Source: Desulfuromonadales bacterium
GTDB lineage: Bacteria > Desulfobacterota > Desulfuromonadia > Desulfuromonadales > UBA2294
Length of the DNA: 14,132 nt
Assembly (NCBI GenBank): GCA_014859615.1
Contig: JACUTX010000052.1
Span: forward strand, 1-14,132
Direction of reading: 5' to 3'
Shown here piece after piece: positions 7,394 through 13,400 of the stretch (the first letter of the stretch is position 1; every line of letters begins with the position of its first letter). A model generated the notes under the pieces. It was not told the DNA's origin, did no database searches, and saw nothing but the letters and a program-made list of their open reading frames with translations. Both the position numbers and the translations under genes were made by a program.

Positions 7394-8200
7394 TTAAGGA
7401 TTATGCGGATTTAAAATGACTTGCGAAACAGATTGAAGATTCTGCCCGAGAAAAGCGCTGCCGACCCGTTTAAACCGGTCCGGAACATCTGTTACAAAGA
7501 AGTGGACAGACCCTTTGCCAGATCGATTGGCGCCGACACAAAGGAGCGTCTCGACCACGACCTTGGCCGTCTCTTCGGCTGAATCGACCAGTTGAATCTT
7601 TTCACCCAGAACAGCATGCAGGGTCTTTTTAAGAAGCGGATAGTGAGTGCAACCAAGAACCAGAGTATCGATCCCAGCATCGATCAACGGGGCGAGATAT
7701 TCTCCAGCGGCGATATAAGCGATCTGATGATCTGCCCACCCCTCTTCGGCCAGCGGCACAAAGAGAGGACAAGCGGTGGAGACCACCTCAATCGCAGGAT
7801 TTTCCCGTTTGATCGCCCGGGCGTAAGCCCCACTTTTAACGGTCCCCTCCGTGCCGATGACACCGACTTTTCGATTGATGGTCAACGCTGCAGCCCGTCG
7901 ACTGCCGGGCTCAATAACACCGATAACCGGGATTTTGAACTGACTGGCCAGTTCATCAATGGCGACGGCCGAGGCGGTATTGCAGGCGACCACCAGCATC
8001 TTGACCCCCTGCCGGACAAGAAAACTCGCCGATTCAACCGCGTAGCGTCTGACTGTCTCCGGACTTTTCGTCCCATACGGCACCCGGGCCGTATCGCCGA
8101 CATAGAGAAGTTCCTCCTGCGGCAGGAGACGGATCACTTCTTTCAGCAACGTCAGGCCACCGACCCCGGAATCAAACAGACCTATTGCACGCTCCGGCAC
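7394..8200 (-). CDS. murI: Glutamate racemase
   Basis: Converts L-glutamate to D-glutamate for peptidoglycan precursors; cofactor-independent and cytoplasmic. 268 aa, the normal family length. Catalytic pair C73 (VACNTAS) and C184 (GCTHYPLL), with D10/S11 in the N-terminal FDSGVGGLT motif and YVGDTARVPYG at 33-43; all key residues are intact. The start is GTG at 8198-8200 with GAAGAG close upstream; no ATG precedes the FDSGVGG motif. It is the first gene of the murI-GerMN-metH group. The leader between 8201 and about 8337 can form GC-rich stems, described separately. Confidence 0.97.
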   Translation of the reverse strand: MPERAIGLFDSGVGGLTLLKEVIRLLPQEELLYVGDTARVPYGTKSPETVRRYAVESASFLVRQGVKMLVVACNTASAVAIDELASQFKIPVIGVIEPGSRRAAALTINRKVGVIGTEGTVKSGAYARAIKRENPAIEVVSTACPLFVPLAEEGWADHQIAYIAAGEYLAPLIDAGIDTLVLGCTHYPLLKKTLHAVLGEKIQLVDSAEETAKVVVETLLCVGANRSGKGSVHFFVTDVPDRFKRVGSAFLGQNLQSVSQVILNPHNP

Positions 8201-8256
8201 GCTCTTCTATCTCTCTTTTTTGTAATTCAGCACCTTGCCCAAACCGCGCAGCATCC

Positions 8257-8322
8257 GGGCTGTTTTTGTTCTGTTGCCAAAAGGGGGAATCAGGTGACAA
8301 AAGGGGTGAACAGCCCCCTTTT
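8257..8322. promoter_or_regulatory. Competing G/C-run stems in the divergent intergenic region
   Basis: Three pairings share the same arm. AAAAGGGG (8299-8306) pairs with CCCCTTTT (8315-8322); AAAAGGGGG (8279-8287) pairs with CCCCCTTTT (8314-8322); GGGCTGTT (8257-8264) pairs with AACAGCCC (8309-8316). They exclude each other. Read on the plus strand the first resembles an intrinsic terminator ending TTTTT, yet no plus-strand gene precedes it in the window. Read on the minus strand they lie in the murI leader and could act as an attenuator. Direction is undecided. Confidence 0.45.
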
Positions 8323-8336
8323 TCGGTTATTTTATA

Positions 8337-8439
8337 ATCGGTAATGGTAGGAGAAGAGCCGACGCAAAGTCAAGGAGATTAAGCTCTTTATGCTTTCCTT
8401 GCCGATGAAAGACTGATATAGTTCAGTCCGCAAATCGGC
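8337..8439 (+). promoter_or_regulatory. Candidate structured leader/switch RNA before the membrane protein-cytochrome pair
   Basis: AUCGGUAA (8337-8344) can pair with UUGCCGAU (8399-8406) with one G-U. The same 3' arm, GCCGAU (8401-8406), pairs perfectly with AUCGGC (8434-8439), so the two stems are alternatives. Inside the first lie AAGAGC (8354-8359)/GCUCUU (8383-8388) and the 9-mer GACGCAAAG (8361-8369). Inside the second is GACUGA (8411-8416)/UCAGUC (8423-8428). GACGCAAAG followed later by UUGCCGA is reminiscent of GEMM-I (cyclic dinucleotide) riboswitches, but the 5' half lacks the usual GCAAACC and GAAA loop. The class is therefore not assigned. A perfect TATAAT at 8333-8338 overlaps the 5' arm. 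Confidence 0.35.
8344..8373 (-). promoter_or_regulatory. murI: Possible murI promoter
   Basis: On the minus strand TTGACT (8368-8373) is followed after 18 bases by TACCAT (8344-8349). The -35 matches five of six consensus bases, the -10 four of six. Transcription would begin near 8337 and give murI a leader of about 137 bases containing the G/C-run stems. Confidence 0.3.
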
Positions 8440-8484
8440 ATGATTAATGACAGCAGGACGAGGGGATAAAACGGGGGAACAGTT

Positions 8485-8823
8485 ATGAACAAGTTTGATC
8501 AATTTCTAGCTTTTTTACGTGATTTTCGCACCGAAGAGATTTTACGTTTTATTAAGGAATCACAAATTTCGGAATTGATCAACACTCCGTATTTTCTCGG
8601 CAGCGTGGTCATTATTATTCTGCTCTGCCTGCTCATGAAGTGGCGTCTGCTCCTCGCCACAGTTGTCGGCCTTGTCGGCTTTGCCGAGCTTCTCGCCTAT
8701 ACCACGGCCCGGGATACCTCCCTGAGTGATGGTCTTGGCAACGAAACCCTGATCATCTTTGTCGGCGGCGGTGTGACCATCGTCTCCCTGGTTATTTACC
8801 TGCTGTTTATCAGATCTGAATAA
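8485..8823 (+). CDS. Small three-helix membrane protein, unknown function
   Basis: 112 aa. An amphipathic N-terminal stretch of about 35 residues (NKFDQFLAFLRDFRTEEILRF) precedes hydrophobic helices at about 37-51, 54-72 and 88-108, the last followed by only a few residues. No cysteine pair, haem motif or conserved catalytic residue is seen. The ATG has a purine-rich GGGGGA site seven bases upstream. It is the first gene of a two-gene plus-strand unit with the diheme cytochrome, 37 bases downstream, in a window otherwise on the minus strand. This pairing suggests a membrane partner for the cytochrome or a role in respiration, but that is inference from position alone. I do not recognise a named family. 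Confidence 0.82.
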   Translation: MNKFDQFLAFLRDFRTEEILRFIKESQISELINTPYFLGSVVIIILLCLLMKWRLLLATVVGLVGFAELLAYTTARDTSLSDGLGNETLIIFVGGGVTIVSLVIYLLFIRSE

Positions 8824-8860
8824 CGGTCTGTACAACACAACCTGACACGACAGGATTCTT

Positions 8861-9124
8861 ATGAAAAAAGAACATAAACGCGACCTGCTTCTGATCGCCA
8901 TCGGCATCGGCATTGTCGCATTCTTATGGGCCGCGCCGAAAGAGACAACGACCCACATGCCGACAGATGATACGCACAGACCGTATTATGAACTGGTTCA
9001 GAAAGAGGGGAAAAAAGCGGCCGAAGCGCATTGTGAAGAGTGCCACAACGATCAGGGAGTCGTTTTCCCGAAGGATCACCCCCCCAAACTTCGCTGCCTT
9101 TTTTGTCACAAGCTGAACAAGTAA
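8861..9124 (+). CDS. Small membrane-anchored diheme c-type cytochrome
   Basis: 87 aa. A basic N terminus (MKKEHKRD) and a hydrophobic helix (about 9-25) form an uncleaved anchor or signal; there is no clear AxA site followed by a mature start, though WAAP at 23-26 could serve. The periplasmic part has two haem c sites, CEECH (58-62) and CLFCH (79-83), 16 residues apart; H39, H57 and H73 are candidates for distal axial ligands. This resembles very small multihaem cytochromes of the Geobacter group, used to pass electrons at the periplasmic face of the inner membrane (family knowledge; partner unknown). AGGA lies five bases before the ATG. It is probably co-transcribed with the preceding membrane protein and ends 56 bases from the convergent LOG-family gene, with no obvious terminator between. 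Confidence 0.9.
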   Translation: MKKEHKRDLLLIAIGIGIVAFLWAAPKETTTHMPTDDTHRPYYELVQKEGKKAAEAHCEECHNDQGVVFPKDHPPKLRCLFCHKLNK

Positions 9125-9180
9125 ACAGAGATTGACCGTAAACGCTCGATCCCATGAGCATTGAAGGGTCGACAAGCCCC

Positions 9181-10224
9181 CTAAAACGAATTAATTCTGC
9201 GGATAAAGGCCATGAGCAGACCGCTGTGCCGCCGGTTGAACTCAAACGCGATCCGCGGCAGATGCATCAGATCAGGCTGATCCTCTTCTTTCGGAAGCGG
9301 AGCGGTCATCCGGAAATGACTGCCGGACTCCAGAATTTCGCTGAATTCACTGGTCAGAATCTGCAGCTGATCGGTATTGAGCGGTCTGTTCAGGCGCAGA
9401 ACCAGAGTTTTACCGACGTAGCGACCCGAATGGTAGATCCGATAAAAATCATCAATCACCTGCACCGCCTCTTCGGGATCGCGGGTAATCGTAAAAAGAC
9501 TGAAATCCTCGCCTGAAATCAGCCCTTTCATCAAGAGTGTCTCCTTGAGAAACGCGAACCACTTCTCCCAGTAGTCCCCCTCATCGCTATCGATCAGAAT
9601 CAGAGGGATCGGCGGGTTCTTGCCGGTCTGAACCAGAGTGAGCACTTCCATCGCCTCATCCAGAGTACCGAAGCCGCCCGGAAAGAGGGCGACAGCGTCG
9701 GCTTCCTTGAGAAAAGCGACCTTGCGATTGAAAAAATACTGATAGACGATCACCCGCTCACTGGCCGACATGAACGGATTGGTTTCCTGTTCAAAAGGGA
9801 GACAAATGTTGACTGCAAAGGAGTTTTCCGGGCCGGCCCCTTCGTTCCCCGCCTGCATGATACCGCCGCCGCCGCCGGTAATCGCCATATAGTCACGCTT
9901 GGCCAACAGCTGCGAGAAACGGACACATTTCTGATAGATAGCGTCGTCCGGCGCTGTGCGCGCCGATCCGAAGATGGTGACCTTGCGACGATCGCGATAC
10001 GGACCGAACACCTTGTTGGTGAAGCGCATCTCTTTCATCGTCGTTCGCATCAATTTCAAGTCGGCTAGATAATCGATATCGTGTCCGGCCTTCAGGGCCG
10101 ACAAAATCATCTCCCGGATGATGCGCGGATGATGTACTCCGATCAACTCCATCAGCTCAGCAATTCTAGTCTCTATTTCCGGGCTGTTTCTTTTGAAATT
10201 TATCTCCATCGATCTCTTCTCCAT
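9181..10224 (-). CDS. LOG-family (lysine decarboxylase-like, TIGR00730-type) nucleotide-binding protein
   Basis: 347 aa, longer than the ~190-aa LOG enzymes because of extra N- and C-terminal segments. Rossmann-like core about 78-275, with IFGSAR (84-89), a glycine-rich GGGGGIMQAGNEGA (117-130) and the family signature PGGFGTLDE (182-190). LOG proteins cleave cytokinin-type or other nucleoside 5'-monophosphates at the N-glycosidic bond; the old label lysine decarboxylase is wrong for the family. For this long bacterial form the substrate is not known. The N-terminal 70 residues are helical, and the C-terminal ~70 carry an additional domain. Two starts are possible: ATG 10224, or ATG 10209 preceded by GGAG at nine bases. 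It follows the YkgJ-type gene by 18 bases on the same strand and is probably co-transcribed. Confidence 0.9.
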   Translation of the reverse strand: MEKRSMEINFKRNSPEIETRIAELMELIGVHHPRIIREMILSALKAGHDIDYLADLKLMRTTMKEMRFTNKVFGPYRDRRKVTIFGSARTAPDDAIYQKCVRFSQLLAKRDYMAITGGGGGIMQAGNEGAGPENSFAVNICLPFEQETNPFMSASERVIVYQYFFNRKVAFLKEADAVALFPGGFGTLDEAMEVLTLVQTGKNPPIPLILIDSDEGDYWEKWFAFLKETLLMKGLISGEDFSLFTITRDPEEAVQVIDDFYRIYHSGRYVGKTLVLRLNRPLNTDQLQILTSEFSEILESGSHFRMTAPLPKEEDQPDLMHLPRIAFEFNRRHSGLLMAFIRRINSF

Positions 10225-10242
10225 GCGGATGGGTCTCTCTCT

Positions 10243-10794
10243 TTATCTCCGGCTGAACAGCCCGAGCAGATCAGTCCCGGCAGGGCGGTTCAGCAATCCA
10301 CGCAGACTCGATCCGACGTAGCGGTGATCAAAGGCTTCATAAATGGTACGGATTTCTGCTTCGAACCTCGACAGGGAAAGCTGTTGCTCGTCAGAGCATC
10401 GCACAGCGATTTTTTCACAGATAAATATAATGCAATTAAACGGGCGAACGGCAGGACGAAAAAGACACCCCGCCTTTCCGAGGTAAGGGCAGCTGCGGCT
10501 GAAATCCGGGGTCGGGAGCGATTCGTCGACAATCAGGTGCGCGAGGATTGTGACCAGCGTCGGGTGATAAAGGCCGTCACCGCAGCATCCGCCCAAGCAC
10601 TTTTGACAGAGAGCCTCCCCGTCTGCGGCAGCGACCAGACTGTGCAGCTTCTGCTGCAGTTCGGCCAACTGTTCGATCTTTTCAACCGCCCAGAACCGTT
10701 CCGCTTCACCAACGGCGCTCCATTGAGTCCGAACGGCTCGGGTCACTTCAAGCCAGAGGGTCTGGCGGAAATCAGAAACGGTCTGCACAATCAT
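10243..10794 (-). CDS. YkgJ-family cysteine-cluster protein
   Basis: 183 aa, no signal peptide or membrane helix. An N-terminal helical region (1-58) precedes a cysteine-rich centre: C63, C66, C70, C71, then C102 (SCPYL), C110 (GCLF), C121 (RPFNC) and C126. This CxxCxxxCC ... CPxL ... GCxxxxxRPxxC pattern is that of the YkgJ/UPF0153 family, thought to bind zinc or an Fe-S cluster; its biochemical role is not established. It begins 20 bases after the 3' end of RNase P RNA, so it is either co-transcribed with rnpB or uses a promoter inside it. AGG lies five bases before the ATG. The LOG gene follows closely. Confidence 0.86.
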   Translation of the reverse strand: MIVQTVSDFRQTLWLEVTRAVRTQWSAVGEAERFWAVEKIEQLAELQQKLHSLVAAADGEALCQKCLGGCCGDGLYHPTLVTILAHLIVDESLPTPDFSRSCPYLGKAGCLFRPAVRPFNCIIFICEKIAVRCSDEQQLSLSRFEAEIRTIYEAFDHRYVGSSLRGLLNRPAGTDLLGLFSRR

Positions 10795-10814
10795 CCTCGC
10801 CTGTCAGGAAAAGG

Positions 10815-11193
10815 GGCTGAAGAAGGCCATAAGCCGGGTTCTGTCCCCCACCTTTGGTTACCCGAAAGCAGGTGATGGCCATTCCTCTAGGACCGCCGTT
10901 GCCGACGGCCTCAAGCAACCAACCCGGGAGCTTCGGACGGGCCGTCCTCAAGCGCTCCTCTATTTGGTCTTGCTCCGGATGGGGTTTACCGAGCACCCGA
11001 CGTCACCGCCGGGTCTGGTGAGCTCTTACCTCACCCTTTCACCCTTACCCGCAGAGCGGGCGGTCTTCTCTCTGTGGCACTTTCCCTGGGGTCACCCCCG
11101 GTCCCCGTTAAGGACCATCCTGCCCTGTGGAGCCCGGACTTTCCTCCCGTCTGCCTTGACGGCAAACCGGCGACCATCCGGCCTTCTTCAGCC
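10815..11193 (-). ncRNA. rnpB: RNase P RNA, bacterial type A
   Basis: Catalytic RNA that removes the 5' leader of tRNA precursors. About 379 nt. The termini form a perfect 14-bp P1 helix, GGCTGAAGAAGGCC (11180-11193) with GGCCTTCTTCAGCC (10815-10828). Conserved core blocks are clear on the minus strand: GGAUGGUCGCC and GAGGAAAGUCCGGGCUCC near the 5' end, the ACAGGGC and GGGAAAGUGCCACAGAGA blocks, then AGAGGAAUGGCC and ACAGAACCCGGCUUAU near the 3' end. It starts 20 bases after the zinc-ribbon gene and ends 20 bases before the YkgJ gene, all on one strand. CCCCTTTT directly after P1 could give partial termination. Exact ends are inferred from P1. Confidence 0.97.
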
Positions 11194-11213
11194 ACACCAA
11201 TTCCGAGCGAGAA

Positions 11214-11927
11214 TCAGAGCTGCGTCATGTCGATATAGAGCATCCGGTTGCAGTGCGGACAGGTCAGGATCTCGTCTGTCGTATAGAGGCGGTTGAACAG
11301 CTGCGGGGGGAGATTCATATTGCACCCGTAGCAGGTCTCCTGCCGCGCTTCGACAACCGCAACACCGGCCCGCTTATCGCGAAGAATTTCATAGCGTCTG
11401 CGCACAGAAGCAGGGATCCGAGCGAGAAAATCATCGCGACGACCATCCCCTTCGCCCAGGATCTTGTCGGTTGTGTCGAGAGCCGCGGCAATCTCGTTCT
11501 GACGCTCTTTGACCTCGACTTTGATCTGCGCCAGTTCATCCTCTTTTTCCTGACGATCATTATTCAGGTTCGCTATCTGGAGATCGAGAGCGGCGATTTT
11601 ATCCTGAATATCCTTGTTCATTTTTTTCGCCGTATCGACTTCCTTCAGAACAGCAACATACTCACGCTGCGTCTTGATCGTCGGCAGACGCCCTTCGGCC
11701 TTGGTGACGTTCCCCTCTTCGATGATCAGATCCTGGGAAAGATCCCGGCGCTGAGCGTCGAGTTCGGCAACGTTCGCCTTAAGCTGATCGACCATCGCCT
11801 GAATCCGGGTCAGTTCTGAATGGATCTCAGCCTGTTCTCCGGCCAGCTTCTGCCGACCATAACGCTTTTCATTTAATTCCTGATCAAGCGCTTGAAGCTC
11901 TTTAAGAATTTTCAATGTTTCCTGCAC
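11214..11927 (-). CDS. Coiled-coil zinc-ribbon protein (zf-RING_7/DUF164 family)
   Basis: 237 aa, cytoplasmic. Residues about 1-165 are a long heptad-rich antiparallel coiled coil, full of Glu, Gln, Lys and Leu. The C terminus is a four-cysteine zinc ribbon, C199-x2-C202 and C223-x2-C226 (CYGC, CPHC). The family is widespread; structurally studied members bind nucleic acid, but a defined function is lacking. The start is GTG at 11925-11927, fixed by a perfect AGGAGG six bases upstream. An ATG four bases further upstream is out of frame. It lies between the Nif3-family gene and rnpB, an arrangement I remember from other Desulfuromonadia genomes. Confidence 0.92.
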   Translation of the reverse strand: MQETLKILKELQALDQELNEKRYGRQKLAGEQAEIHSELTRIQAMVDQLKANVAELDAQRRDLSQDLIIEEGNVTKAEGRLPTIKTQREYVAVLKEVDTAKKMNKDIQDKIAALDLQIANLNNDRQEKEDELAQIKVEVKERQNEIAAALDTTDKILGEGDGRRDDFLARIPASVRRRYEILRDKRAGVAVVEARQETCYGCNMNLPPQLFNRLYTTDEILTCPHCNRMLYIDMTQL

Positions 11928-11933
11928 GCATTA

Positions 11934-11939
11934 CCTCCT
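11934..11939 (-). promoter_or_regulatory. Consensus ribosome binding site deciding the GTG start of the zinc-ribbon gene
   Basis: AGGAGG on the minus strand, six bases before GTG at 11925-11927. It also lies one base from an out-of-frame ATG at 11929-11931, which is too close to be used, so the GTG start is the natural choice. Confidence 0.8.
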
Positions 11940-11991
11940 GCCTGGTTATTGCTTTATCCAAAAGAAAGTCGCTTTAACTGAGACTGGCCGC

Positions 11992-12016
11992 AAAAAAAAG
12001 CGCACCCAGGCTCGCT
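11992..12016 (-). terminator. Probable intrinsic terminator after the Nif3-family gene
   Basis: On the minus strand AGCG (12013-12016) pairs with CGCT (11999-12002), and the stem can extend with one mismatch and a G-U pair; a run of eight T follows at 11992-11999. The stem is weak, so termination may be partial. It lies in the 112-base gap between the Nif3-family and zinc-ribbon genes. Confidence 0.5.
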
Positions 12017-12039
12017 GACGACAACACTGTTACAATTGC

Positions 12040-13167
12040 TCAGACCGTTCGCAAGGGGTCATACTCCCCGGTCACCGCTGAAATATTAATATTTAAGCCT
12101 CTATTTTCGGCCTCTTTTTGCAGAGTCCGGGTCAAACAGCCAACGGCGATATGTTCGGTCGCAAAGTGACCCGCATCGACCAGAGTCAAACCGAGCTCTT
12201 CGGCCTTGCGTGCATCGTGATAACCGACATCACCGGTCAGAAACAGATCAGTCCCCTGACGCGCGGCAGCCTGCAGCAGCGAAGCGCCACTGCCGCCACA
12301 AACAGCTATCTTTTTTATCGTCGTATTTTTTGGTCCGGCAACGCGCAGCGTCGCAACCTGCAACGCGGTCTTTATTTTCGCCAGAGTGTCGTCATAACTG
12401 AGCGGTTGAGGCAGGGAGCCTATCCGTCCAAGCCCGACCTGACTGCGGCTGTTGCTGATCGGGACAATATCGTAGGCGACCTCTTCGTAAGGGTGCGCCT
12501 TGATGAGTCGGTTCACAACCCGACCGAGCGCTTCCTTCGGCACCAGAACTTCTATTCGGACTTCGTCAACCGCTGCAATTTCGCCGGTCTTGCCGATATA
12601 GGGGTGCGCTGCGGCCAACGGTCGAAAGGTTGCTTTGCCAAAGCTGCGAAAGGAACAGCGATCGTAAGCACCGGTATGCCCGGCCCCGGCTGAAAAGAGC
12701 GCGCTTGCGACGATCTCTTCGTGCTCGACCGGAACAAAAACAATCAGCTTGAACAACAGGCCGGTCGGTGTTTCCAGCGGCAGAGTTTTGGTCAGTTCGA
12801 GCGTCTGGGCCAACCAGTCGTTCAGCCCGTTCTCGGCCCGATCGAGATTGGTGTGCGCGACCATGATTGCCAGATCGGCTCGTAACGCCGAGCCGATCAG
12901 ACGACCGGTCTCCTCATTTGTCGTCACCTGTTTCAGAGGACGAAAAATCAGGGGATGATGACAGATCAGCAGCTCTGCCTTAAGCCGGATCGCTGCCTCT
13001 ACAGCAGCCGGTGACGGATCGAGGGAGACGGCGACCTGTGAAACGATGGCAGCCGGGTCTCCGACCTGCAGTCCGACATTGTCCCACTCTTCAGCCAAAG
13101 CAGGCGGATAGAGCGCGTTGAGCAGACCGACAATATCGTGTATCCGGGCTTCTTTTTGCAGGTTCAT
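12040..13167 (-). CDS. Nif3-family dinuclear metal protein (GTP cyclohydrolase I type 2 homologue)
   Basis: 375 aa, the long YqfO-like form: a Nif3 core split by an inserted ~100-residue domain (about 130-235) of the YqfO/CutA-like type, visible as KLIVFVPVEHEE through KAHPYEEVAYDIVP. Metal-site residues are all present: H70/H71 (ICHHPLIF), H105/D109 (AHTNLD), and H334/E338 (AGHFATE). The family forms toroidal hexamers with a two-metal site. The label GTP cyclohydrolase I type 2 is inherited from a Helicobacter protein and may not apply here. The ATG has a GAGGTGG site directly before it. The T-run of the tRNA terminator ends at this site, so its promoter position is unclear (see findings). 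Confidence 0.93.
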   Translation of the reverse strand: MNLQKEARIHDIVGLLNALYPPALAEEWDNVGLQVGDPAAIVSQVAVSLDPSPAAVEAAIRLKAELLICHHPLIFRPLKQVTTNEETGRLIGSALRADLAIMVAHTNLDRAENGLNDWLAQTLELTKTLPLETPTGLLFKLIVFVPVEHEEIVASALFSAGAGHTGAYDRCSFRSFGKATFRPLAAAHPYIGKTGEIAAVDEVRIEVLVPKEALGRVVNRLIKAHPYEEVAYDIVPISNSRSQVGLGRIGSLPQPLSYDDTLAKIKTALQVATLRVAGPKNTTIKKIAVCGGSGASLLQAAARQGTDLFLTGDVGYHDARKAEELGLTLVDAGHFATEHIAVGCLTRTLQKEAENRGLNINISAVTGEYDPLRTV

Positions 13168-13175
13168 GCCACCTC

Positions 13176-13211
13176 AAAAAAAAAGAGTGCAACTGTCGAC
13201 CCGTTGCACTC
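13176..13211 (-). terminator. Strong intrinsic terminator behind the tRNA gene
   Basis: On the minus strand a perfect 9-bp stem GAGTGCAAC/GTTGCACTC (13203-13211 with 13185-13193), a 9-base loop, and nine T at 13176-13184. It lies 60 bases after the tRNA 3' end and ends eight bases before the Nif3-family start codon. Confidence 0.92.
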
Positions 13212-13270
13212 CCTTGAACTATTGTCTGCCGTATGTGAATGAGACACGATTTGTCATCAGCTTGTTTTTA

Positions 13271-13346
13271 TGGTGGGCCCACCAGGATTCGAACCTGGGA
13301 CCGACCGGTTATGAGCCGGTGGCTCTACCAACTGAGCTATAGGCCC
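13271..13346 (-). tRNA. tRNA with anticodon CAT (tRNA-Ile2 or elongator tRNA-Met)
   Basis: 76 nt cloverleaf with encoded CCA. Acceptor GGGCCTA/TGGGCCC (one G-U pair), D stem GCTC/GAGC, anticodon stem ACCGG/CCGGT with loop CTCATAA, T stem CCAGG/CCTGG with TTCGAAT loop. CAT fits elongator Met or the Ile2 tRNA, whose C34 is changed to lysidine by TilS to read AUA. C4-G69 and C5-G68 and the GGGCC acceptor start, which resemble Ile tRNAs, favour Ile2. It is not initiator Met: the anticodon stem lacks three G-C pairs and the first acceptor pair is G-C. It lies 54 bases downstream of rpoD on the same strand and is possibly processed from its transcript. Confidence 0.95.
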
Positions 13347-13400
13347 TGATTTTAAGGTTAATGTCCAGCCGGATCAGGAAACCGGCGGAACGCCATTTAT

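Noticed and set aside
8337..8406. A firm call of a GEMM-I cyclic dinucleotide riboswitch
   Set aside because: GACGCAAAG and the 3' closing strand fit, but the 5' strand motif GCAAACC and the GAAA tetraloop stem are missing, so only a candidate structured leader is reported.
8394..8422. Sigma-70 promoter TTTCCT-17-TATAGT for the plus-strand pair
   Set aside because: The -35 is poor and the -10 sits exactly in the loop of the GACTGA/TCAGTC stem; it is listed only as an alternative to the leader model.
9125..9180. Bidirectional terminator between the convergent cytochrome and LOG genes
   Set aside because: Only a 4-bp GCTC/GAGC pairing without a T-run is visible.
10772..11296. Small reading frames on both strands across 10772-11296
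   Set aside because: They fall within or antisense to RNase P RNA, whose conserved core and P1 helix explain the sequence.
13212..13270. Promoter for the Nif3-family gene in the tRNA-terminator gap
   Set aside because: No pair of hexamers at 16-18 base spacing resembling TTGACA and TATAAT could be found; also the strong terminator would lie behind it.
13347..13400. Terminator between rpoD and the tRNA
   Set aside because: GCCGG/CCGGC can pair with a 9-base loop but no U-run follows, so rpoD read-through into the tRNA is at least as likely.
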